Positions 49,512 to 54,909 of a stretch of 54,909 bases of DNA are shown here, one piece after another. Below the pieces are notes generated by a model, which had not been told where the DNA came from, searched no databases, and was given only the letters and a program-made list of their open reading frames with translations. The stretch is from Faecalibacterium sp. CAG:74 (GTDB lineage Bacteria > Bacillota > Clostridia > Christensenellales > Aristaeellaceae), in contig FR899834.1 in NCBI GenBank assembly GCA_000437595.1, forward strand, positions 1 to 54,909, written 5' to 3'. Every line of letters begins with the position of its first letter. The first letter of the stretch is position 1. Position numbers and translations under genes: made by a program.

Positions 49512-51470
49512 ATGCTATGCCCCAATTGCCACGCCTATGTGCCGTCGGACGCGGTTCGCTGCCCCCGATGCGGGATGCCGGTAAATCTGCCCGATGACGG
49601 CGAGAAGCAGGAGGACAGCGACCTGCTCTCCTTCCGGCAGGGGAGACATTTGGCGGCCCACCAGCAGGCGCCGCAGCCGCCTAAACCCCAGCAGCGGCGG
49701 CGCAGAAACGCCTCCCGTGCCATGGAGGAGGACATGCCCGACGCGCCCCAGGAAGCAGCCCCGCATGACGCGGAAAAGCGCGTCTATGGCGAGGATGAGC
49801 CGTTCTATGACAGCGAAATTCTCAACCCCAGCCATGCGCCGGAGGAGGAGATTGCCTACGGAAAGCGTGCCCCGCGCGTACACGAGAAAGGCCCGAAGCG
49901 TTCCGCAAAGTATTTGCAGCGAGGCACGAACTGGATGGTTGTGCTGGTCTGCGCAGTTGTGGCGATGATTGGCCTTGCCTTTGGCGCGTACATGTTCCTG
50001 ACAAAGACAGATCCCGGTCAGGTGCTGATGGCACGCATGGGCAGGGAGGCGAACTCCGCCGCGCTCTGGCAGGTTGGTGAGGAGCGCATGAACAACGGCG
50101 ACCTGAGCGGCGCGATTGATTACTTTGTGAAGGCGAACGAGCAGGACGGCAAGGAAAACGCGAACGCCTCCGGTCTGCTGATGCTGGGCAATGCCTACGA
50201 AGCCAATGGCGAGCTGGACAAGGCGGAAGAAGTGTACGCCTACCTGTACACCGACATTGTGCCCAGTGCGTCGGACGCCTACCGCAATCAGGTGCGCATC
50301 TATCTGGCGCAGGGGCGCGAGAAGGAAGCGGCGGAGCTGCTGGCAGTCGCCTACAAGGCCACGGGCGTAACGTCCTTCAACACACAGCGCACGTCCATCC
50401 TGCCGCCGACGCCCGGCGCGAGCGTTACAGCGGGCTACTACACCGCCAAGCAGACGATTACCTTTGCCGTGGCGGAGGATTATGACGTGTACTACACGTT
50501 CAACGACCTGAATCAGCTGCCGGAGGAAGGCACACTGTACACCGGGCCGATTGAACTGGGCGAAGGCGACTGGTCACTGCGGGCAGTGAGCGTCAACGGT
50601 GATTTGGTCAGCGATGTGATGAAGGGCAGCTACCAGATTTACATGCCAACGCCCTTGCAGCCGGATGTTTCACTTGCCCCCAACACATACGACAAGCGTA
50701 TCAGCATCACCCTGCGTCCCGGCACGCTGACGAAAGACCAGCTGGAGAAGAACCCCGGCTATGCTGCCACGCTCACGGACGAAGTGGCGCAGACCATCAC
50801 CATCTATTACACCATCGACGGCTCAACACCCGACGAGGACAGCCCGCTGTACACCACGGGCGAGAAAATCAAAATGCCGGGCGGCAATGTGACGCTGAAG
50901 GCGATTTCCGTCAACGGGTATGGCAAGTCCAGCACCATCAAGGAAGTCGGCTACAAGTTCAACAAGAAGCCGTGGATGAAAACGATGATGACGGTGGATG
51001 ACACATTGGGCGACTGGAAGCTCGGCACGACGACAAAGGAGGCCTTCACGCAGAAGTGCGGCGAGGGCTCGGCGACGGAGACTGTATACAACTACACCAT
51101 CGGCATGGACATGGAGAAAGTCACTTACGACTGGGGCTATGCGTGCTTTGCGCGCCTGCGGACGGCAAACGTGCTGGTGGAGCTGTACATGACGCGGAAC
51201 GAGTTCACCGCGCCGCGCAAGACGCAAATTGGCAGCACGGAGGACGAAGTCGTCAGCGTCTACAAGGATTTCGGGCAGGTGGAAAGTCCGTCGGGCAACC
51301 GCGGGCTGTATGAGAGCGAGTTCAACAAGGGCAAGATCTACAAGCAGGAGGACGGCACGAAAATCATCCGCTACCGCGTCGAAACCGGCGACAGCCACAT
51401 TTGGCAGCTGGATTACGAGCTGAACACGAGCGGCACGGTGGATGCGATTCGGTGGTCGTATGAGCCGTAA
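49512..51470 (+). CDS. Zinc-ribbon, membrane-spanning TPR protein with chitobiase-like domains
   Basis: 652-residue protein. A zinc ribbon is at residues 3-21 ('CPNCHAYVPSDAVRCPRCG'), a charged disordered linker follows to about residue 130, and one membrane helix is at about 140-160 ('WMVVLVCAVVAMIGLAFGAY'). Outside lie TPR-like repeats ('ERMNNGDLSGAIDYFVKANE', 'ANGELDKAEEVYAYLYTDI'), then two chitobiase/Fn3-like modules ('ITFAVAEDYDVYYTFNDLN', 'ITIYYTIDGSTPDEDSPLY') and a C-terminal domain of about 170 residues with no recognised family. It probably senses or builds something at the envelope; the function is unknown. GGAGAAAAGCACA precedes the ATG. Confidence 0.85.
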   Translation: MLCPNCHAYVPSDAVRCPRCGMPVNLPDDGEKQEDSDLLSFRQGRHLAAHQQAPQPPKPQQRRRRNASRAMEEDMPDAPQEAAPHDAEKRVYGEDEPFYDSEILNPSHAPEEEIAYGKRAPRVHEKGPKRSAKYLQRGTNWMVVLVCAVVAMIGLAFGAYMFLTKTDPGQVLMARMGREANSAALWQVGEERMNNGDLSGAIDYFVKANEQDGKENANASGLLMLGNAYEANGELDKAEEVYAYLYTDIVPSASDAYRNQVRIYLAQGREKEAAELLAVAYKATGVTSFNTQRTSILPPTPGASVTAGYYTAKQTITFAVAEDYDVYYTFNDLNQLPEEGTLYTGPIELGEGDWSLRAVSVNGDLVSDVMKGSYQIYMPTPLQPDVSLAPNTYDKRISITLRPGTLTKDQLEKNPGYAATLTDEVAQTITIYYTIDGSTPDEDSPLYTTGEKIKMPGGNVTLKAISVNGYGKSSTIKEVGYKFNKKPWMKTMMTVDDTLGDWKLGTTTKEAFTQKCGEGSATETVYNYTIGMDMEKVTYDWGYACFARLRTANVLVELYMTRNEFTAPRKTQIGSTEDEVVSVYKDFGQVESPSGNRGLYESEFNKGKIYKQEDGTKIIRYRVETGDSHIWQLDYELNTSGTVDAIRWSYEP

Positions 51471-51479
51471 GGCGGGGCT

Positions 51480-51590
51480 TTGCGGCTGCCCCCTCCGTTC
51501 GCCCTCTGCGGGGTGGGATGCTTTTGGCTCTTGATTTACTCCGCCGCAGGGGAAATCGCGCCTGCGGAGGCGACGAGAACGCTGTCTCCT
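51480..51590 (+). repeat. Degenerate family B repeat
   Basis: Keeps the CGCCGCAGGGG and CGCGCCTGCGGAGGCGACGAG ends of family B, while the large variable stem has decayed or was replaced. Assignment is by the small palindrome and the context after a stop codon. Confidence 0.5.
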
Positions 51591-51599
51591 AAAAAAAAG

Positions 51600-51638
51600 A
51601 AAAGCAGAAGTCGGCATGATGCGGGCTTCTGCTTTTTT
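51600..51638 (+). terminator. Terminator after the zinc-ribbon/TPR gene
   Basis: Arms AAAAGCAGAAG (51600-51610) and CTTCTGCTTTT (51626-51636) with a 15-base loop and a TTTTTT end. It separates the upstream gene run from spo0A. Confidence 0.85.
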
Positions 51639-51882
51639 AGTGCGAAACGTTTTCGGAAAATCCGCTTGCGTAATAGCGTTTTTGCGTGCTGCACAGGTTT
51701 GGCTGACCGCAAAAAGCGCTGGGGATTCCTGAAAATGCGTCGAAAAGGCACTGATTATTCCGGCAAAATCACGAAAACGTGAACGAAACTGCGGAAAAAT
51801 GATAGATAACAAATCAAATTTGAAAGATGGTGAGAATGAATGGAGCTTTCGTCGGATTCCCCACAAACGGAAATCAACGTGC

Positions 51883-51953
51883 TATAATGCCATCGAAAGG
51901 ACGCGCGGAAGGCGAAAGACGCCGGAAAGATGGCGGAGCGCACCGGAGCGTCC
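51883..51953 (+). promoter_or_regulatory. Putative spo0A -10 element and structured leader
   Basis: TATAAT at 51883-51888 would start transcription near 51895. Directly after it GGACGC (51899-51904) pairs with GCGTCC (51948-51953), enclosing a GGCG...CGCC stem. The -35 position (CCCACA) is poor, so the promoter may need an activator or another sigma factor. Confidence 0.45.
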
Positions 51954-51987
51954 CGAAAAAAAGCGTTTGAAGGGAGCGGGAAAAACA

Positions 51988-52764
51988 ATGAGTGATATGC
52001 GGATTATGCTGGTGGACGACAACGGCGACCTTCGCCGGGGAATGCGCGACTATCTGGTGCGGCAGGAGGGCATGAAGGTGGTGGCGGAATGCCCGTCCGG
52101 TGCGGAGGCGCTCGAAGCGCTGGGCAAGGTGCGCGTGGATGTGATGGTGCTTGATCTCATCATGCCGCAGATGGACGGTTTTGCGCTGATGGAGGAAGTA
52201 CGGCGGCAGCAGCTGGCGAATCCGCCGCAGATTATCGTCGTATCGGCGCTGGGGCGCGACGACTTCATCATGCGCGCGGTGCAGCTGGGCGCACGGTTCT
52301 ACATGGTCAAGCCGTTTGACATGGCGTCACTGGCGGCGCGCATCCGGGAAAGCTGCGGGCAGGGCGTTGTGCCGCTGGGAACGGCGCTGAACGCAAGCGC
52401 ACGCTCGCTGTCCATCGACGAAAAGCTGGCGAGCCTGTTCCTGACCATCGGGATTCCGGCGCACATCAAGGGCTACCAGTTCCTGCGGACGGCGGTGAAG
52501 ATGGTGGTGGACAATCCGGACATGATCAACCGCATCACGAAGGAGCTGTATCCGAGCATCGGCAAGTGCTACAACACTTCCGCCAGCAAGGTGGAGCGCG
52601 CCATTCGCCACGCCATTGAGGTCGCGTGGAGCAGGGGACGCATTGATACGCTCAACAAGGCGTTCGGCTGCCGCGTAGCAACGAAGGAGGATAAGCCGAC
52701 GAACGGTGAGTTCATTGCCATGCTGGCGGATAAGCTGTCGCTGGAGCAGCGGTCAGCATCGTAA
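51988..52764 (+). CDS. spo0A: Sporulation master regulator Spo0A
   Basis: 258-residue response regulator. Receiver domain: acidic pocket Asp10-Asp11, phosphoacceptor Asp56 in 'VMVLDLIMPQMDG', Ser86 and Lys108 in 'MVKPFD'. After a linker, the Spo0A-type DNA-binding domain (about residues 145-255) holds the diagnostic 'TSASKVERAIRHAIEVAWSR' recognition helix and 'SLFLTIGIPAHIKGYQFLR'. Phosphorylated Spo0A starts sporulation. The start was set at 51988 after GGGAGCGGG; the frame is open further upstream, but that part is the structured leader. In most Clostridia spo0A follows spoIVB; here it follows a zinc-ribbon/TPR gene and faces an XRE regulator. Confidence 0.96.
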   Translation: MSDMRIMLVDDNGDLRRGMRDYLVRQEGMKVVAECPSGAEALEALGKVRVDVMVLDLIMPQMDGFALMEEVRRQQLANPPQIIVVSALGRDDFIMRAVQLGARFYMVKPFDMASLAARIRESCGQGVVPLGTALNASARSLSIDEKLASLFLTIGIPAHIKGYQFLRTAVKMVVDNPDMINRITKELYPSIGKCYNTSASKVERAIRHAIEVAWSRGRIDTLNKAFGCRVATKEDKPTNGEFIAMLADKLSLEQRSAS

Positions 52765-52789
52765 TTCTGGATAAATGGCACAACAAAAG

Positions 52790-52814
52790 CGCAAAAGCGA
52801 GTGCTTTTGCGTTT
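52790..52814 (+). terminator. Terminator between spo0A and the XRE regulator gene
   Basis: Arms CGCAAAAGC (52790-52798) and GCTTTTGCG (52803-52811), loop GAGT. TTT follows on the plus strand and a CTTTTGTT tract on the minus strand, so it may serve both converging genes. Confidence 0.65.
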
Positions 52815-52834
52815 AAGCTGCGGAAAAACGGGAA

Positions 52835-53182
52835 TTACTCCTGCGGCTTTGCGTTGCGCTTGTTGTCCTTCGTCATCTGCATGACGAGCAGGTTCATCGA
52901 GCGCTGCTGGTCGTCATCCAGCTGGCGGAAATTCAAGATGAGGCGGAGTTCTGCATCCGTCAGGTTCGTGGGGATGAGTTCGCCTGCCGCCGGGTCATGA
53001 CCGACAAGATAGTCGATGGACACGCCGAAGTAGTCCGCAATGCGGGTCAGAACGGCAATGTCCGGCTCGGTATCGCGGTTCTCATACTGGTTGATGGACT
53101 GCTGGCTGACCTTAACGAAATCAGCCAGAGCGCGCTGGCTCAGACCCTGAGCGGTACGGAGCGCCTTCAAATTCGCGAGCAT
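52835..53182 (-). CDS. XRE-family helix-turn-helix regulator
   Basis: 115-residue regulator. The helix-turn-helix spans residues 3-60 ('LKALRTAQGLSQRALADFVK' then 'VSQQSINQYENRDTEPDIAV'), followed by 'YFGVSIDYLVGHD' typical of Xre/SinR proteins and a C-terminal helical segment that may dimerise ('LRLILNFRQLDDDQQRSMNL'). The ATG at 53182 is 12 bp after GGAGG; a TTG at 53194 lies within that site and is less likely. Convergent with spo0A, divergent from the next gene. A link to sporulation or stationary-phase control is possible from position only. Confidence 0.9.
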   Translation of the reverse strand: MLANLKALRTAQGLSQRALADFVKVSQQSINQYENRDTEPDIAVLTRIADYFGVSIDYLVGHDPAAGELIPTNLTDAELRLILNFRQLDDDQQRSMNLLVMQMTKDNKRNAKPQE

Positions 53183-53238
53183 AGTAAGGAACAACCTCCT
53201 GTTATTTGACGTCGAGTAGTGTGGTCTTTCATTATTAT

Positions 53239-53267
53239 ATCATAACACAATTGGTTTGAAAAAGCAA
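53239..53267 (-). promoter_or_regulatory. Promoter of the XRE regulator
   Basis: Minus-strand TTGCTT (53262-53267) and TATGAT (53239-53244), spacer 17 bp. The surroundings are AT-rich. Confidence 0.65.
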
Positions 53268-53342
53268 TAGCAGAAATAAATGAAGTTATCGCGAAATCAC
53301 GAAAAATCGAAAGAAATTCAAAGTAGTTACAGCAAGATGCCG

Positions 53343-53381
53343 TTTTTGCGCCATTGATGCCCACTTTGTGCATTTTTGCGC
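53343..53381 (+). promoter_or_regulatory. Possible operator: two TTTTTGCGC direct repeats
   Basis: TTTTTGCGC at 53343-53351 and again at 53373-53381, 30 bp apart (about three helical turns), immediately upstream of the -35 at 53388. Could bind a regulator such as the adjacent XRE protein. Confidence 0.35.
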
Positions 53382-53387
53382 AACCAC

Positions 53388-53416
53388 TTGACAAATTTCG
53401 CCATTCCTGCTATGAT
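53388..53416 (+). promoter_or_regulatory. Promoter of the small membrane-protein gene
   Basis: TTGACA (53388-53393) and TATGAT (53411-53416) with a 17-bp spacer; near consensus. Confidence 0.8.
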
Positions 53417-53449
53417 GAAAAAAACCATCGTGCGGAGGGGCGGAAGTAC

Positions 53450-53944
53450 ATGATTTGGGGAATCGTGACGGCGGGAGCGGCGCTGCTGCTCATTCTGGTC
53501 GCCTTGCTGCACGCACAGCGGCGCAGAAATCGGCTGGAGAAGGAAATGGTGGAACGCGCGCGGACGACCGACCTGTATCGCGCGCTGTATCCCGTGCTGC
53601 GGACGGCGAACCGCTGCTGCGTTGACCGCGTGCTGATTCGGCGGGACGAGGTGCGCATTGTGCTCTTTAAGCCGATGAACAGCGTGTACCGCTTCGTATT
53701 TGAGGAGCGCGGATTCGACCGTGTGAACGACCCGAAGGTGCTGAAGGCGCTCGCGCTGGCGATTTCCGCGGACATGGATCACTTGCGCGACAATCGCTGC
53801 TATTCATTCAGCGTCCGGCAGGATATTACCGCGCAGGGGGACAAAGTATATTGGTACGAATACAACATTCTGCCGTACTACAAGGATACACTGACGAAGG
53901 CGTGGTATCATCAGCCCGAAGTCGAGGACGGGATTATTCGCTGA
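53450..53944 (+). CDS. Small membrane-anchored protein of unknown function
   Basis: 164-residue protein with one N-terminal membrane helix ('WGIVTAGAALLLILVALLHA', residues 2-21), a basic stop-transfer region (QRRRNR) and a cytoplasmic domain of about 135 residues. The domain has alternating strands ('VDRVLIRRDEVRIVLFKPMN', 'VYRFVFEERGFDRVND'). I do not recognise the family. The start was placed at 53450, 11 bp after GGAGGGG. It has a strong promoter and may be cotranscribed with the DUF4867 gene 88 bp downstream. Confidence 0.78.
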   Translation: MIWGIVTAGAALLLILVALLHAQRRRNRLEKEMVERARTTDLYRALYPVLRTANRCCVDRVLIRRDEVRIVLFKPMNSVYRFVFEERGFDRVNDPKVLKALALAISADMDHLRDNRCYSFSVRQDITAQGDKVYWYEYNILPYYKDTLTKAWYHQPEVEDGIIR

Positions 53945-54032
53945 TGCAGCAGGATTTCCCCGGAAAACGGCGAATATAAGGAGAAGAAAACGCGGAGCAT
54001 CCTCCGCAGAGAAAAACAGGAGGCGTATTCTC

Positions 54033-54665
54033 ATGGAGATTTTGTCTGTCTATGATTCGGCTTTCAAGCCCTACGGCCGCGTGGTGGAGGGCTATCCGAC
54101 GGAAGGACTCGTCAAGGCGCTCGCGACGACGCCCTGCACCGACGGCGTGGTGTACCTGCCGCGCGTGGAAGTGCTGCACAGCGCGCCGAACGCCGCGAAA
54201 ATCGGCGAAGGGCTGTACGGCGGTATGCCCTATGAGCTGGGTTACTGCAACGGGCACAACACGAAGCTGAACTGCCTTGAGTTCCACCGGGACAGCGAGT
54301 TCAACCTCGGCACGGATGACTTCATTCTGCTGCTGGCGACGCTGTCCGATTTGGAGGATGGCGAGCTGGACACCGCGAAGGTGAAGGCGTTCAAGGTGCC
54401 GGCGGGCGTGATGGTGGAAGTGTACGCGACGACGCTGCACTATGCCCCGTGCCATGCGGATGCGAAGAAGGGCTTCCGCGTGATGGTGGCGCTGCCGGAT
54501 CAGACGAATACGGATTTCCGGCCGGAGGATGGCGCGAATAAGCTGGATAAGACGCTGTGGGCGCGGAATAAGTGGCTGCTGGCGCATCCGGATAGCTCGG
54601 AAGCGAAGCAGGGCGCAGCGGTGCTGTTGAAGGGTGAAAATATCGACATCGCGGGGGATATCTAA
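54033..54665 (+). CDS. DUF4867-type cupin-like protein
   Basis: 210-residue cytosolic protein. The pattern 'GVVYLPRVEVLHSAPNAAKI', 'ELGYCNGHNTKLNCLEFHRD', 'DFILLLATLSDLEDG' and 'VKAFKVPAGVMVEVYATTLH' fits DUF4867, a family related to ureidoglycolate lyase-type cupins. 'CLEFHRDSEF' and 'TTLHYAPCHA' supply His/Glu residues that could hold a metal. The substrate is unknown; members are often near carbohydrate genes. GGAGG lies 10 bp upstream of the ATG. The stop is followed directly by a family A repeat. Confidence 0.82.
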   Translation: MEILSVYDSAFKPYGRVVEGYPTEGLVKALATTPCTDGVVYLPRVEVLHSAPNAAKIGEGLYGGMPYELGYCNGHNTKLNCLEFHRDSEFNLGTDDFILLLATLSDLEDGELDTAKVKAFKVPAGVMVEVYATTLHYAPCHADAKKGFRVMVALPDQTNTDFRPEDGANKLDKTLWARNKWLLAHPDSSEAKQGAAVLLKGENIDIAGDI

Positions 54666-54674
54666 GATAGGAAA

Positions 54675-54812
54675 AGGATAAACACGCGGGCAAAGCATGG
54701 AAGAGAAGCCAACTCAATCGCGCGAAGGGGTCAAGGGGCAATTGCCCCTTGCGGAGTCCAGAGGCGGCGCCTCTGGTGGGGCTTGGGGCAACGCCCCAAC
54801 TGTTGCACCGTT
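54675..54812 (+). repeat. Family A hairpin-cassette repeat, copy 6
   Basis: GGATAAACACGCGGGCAAAG, CCAACTCAATCGCGCG, CAAGGGGCAATTGCCCCTTG, CCAGAGGCGGCGCCTCTGG and TTGGGGCAACGCCCCAA, ending CTGTTGCACCGTT. Same end cassette and same following sequence as copy 2 at 8882-9060. Confidence 0.78.
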
Positions 54813-54830
54813 AAGCCAATTATGCTAAAC

Positions 54831-54909
54831 GCGCTCAATCCTGCCGCCTTGGTCGCAGGCAGCGCAGCGTCCCTGCGCAGTAACTTTGCGCGTCCGCAGA
54901 CGCGCCCCC
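54831..54909 (+). repeat. Family B repeat, cut by the window end
   Basis: Contains CCTTGGTCGCAGGCAGCG and AGCGTCCCTGCGC as in the copy at 9065-9245, then CGCGTCCGCAGACGCG. Runs off the right edge. No gene is seen between 54666 and 54909. Confidence 0.65.

Larger units (their letters stand above)
51471..51987. other. 517-bp gap upstream of spo0A
   Basis: No gene seen. Contains a degenerate family B repeat (51480-51590, with CGCGCCTGCGGAGGCG), a terminator (51600-51638), a possible 0A box CGTCGAA (51738-51744, one mismatch to TGTCGAA), a TATAAT (51883-51888) with only a weak -35, and a GC-rich foldable leader (51899-51953). Confidence 0.55.

Overview
The window looks like a chromosomal segment of a GC-rich, spore-forming anaerobic Firmicute (class Clostridia). 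The family-level placement (Christensenellales/Oscillospirales-like) is inference only. Evidence for it: a Spo0A response regulator (51988-52764), an alpha/beta-type small acid-soluble spore protein (45879-46037), the Bacillus-type repair pair MrfA/MrfB, RNase Y, and carbohydrate importers that lack their own ATPase. Ribosome binding sites are of the strong GGAGG type. No rRNA, tRNA, CRISPR array, transposase or phage gene was recognised.

Layout. (1) 1-8.8 kb, minus strand: a DNA-repair and housekeeping operon, mrfA > mrfB > TPR protein > pth > mfd. (2) 8.8-11.6 kb: RNase Y (rny) between hairpin repeats on one side and, on the other, an unexplained ~690-bp intergenic stretch with its own minus-strand promoter and terminator (candidate non-coding transcript). 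(3) 11.6-15.9 kb, plus: GH2 beta-galactosidase, thymidine kinase and a small unknown protein. (4) 16-20 kb, minus: an AraC/effector-binding regulator, a frameshifted GNAT acetyltransferase, GluQ-RS and an M28 peptidase. (5) 20.1-23.5 kb, plus: a VTC-domain protein, a DUF4956 membrane protein and a secreted DUF4353-type beta-helix-like protein. (6) 23.8-37.0 kb, minus: a large carbohydrate-uptake locus with two solute-binding proteins, two MalF/MalG-type permease pairs, an NHL-repeat protein, a Yip1-type membrane protein and a DUF5696 protein. It is followed divergently by an AraC regulator and a GH27 alpha-galactosidase. (7) 39.5-40.5 kb: a low-GC nuclease-like DUF5655 gene, probably acquired. 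(8) 40.5-49.5 kb: phosphoglucomutase, a secreted CARDB-like membrane protein, a YesL/DUF624-like protein, the spore protein, a methyltransferase, Hsp33, a HEAT-like gene split in two by a 38-bp tandem duplication, and an HD-domain protein. (9) 49.5-54.9 kb: a zinc-ribbon/TPR/chitobiase-like membrane protein, spo0A, an XRE regulator, a small membrane protein and a DUF4867 protein.

How the genes fit together. The repair operon joins a helicase-exonuclease pair known for mitomycin-type lesions with the transcription-repair coupling factor. The importer locus, alpha-galactosidase and beta-galactosidase point to use of galactose-containing plant or host glycans, with AraC control. Phosphoglucomutase could feed the released sugars into glycolysis or cell-wall synthesis.

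The most unusual structural signal is a set of intergenic repeats made of interchangeable 20-60 bp hairpin cassettes. Their stems differ in sequence but stay self-complementary. They occur at about a dozen sites, sometimes directly against a ribosome binding site.
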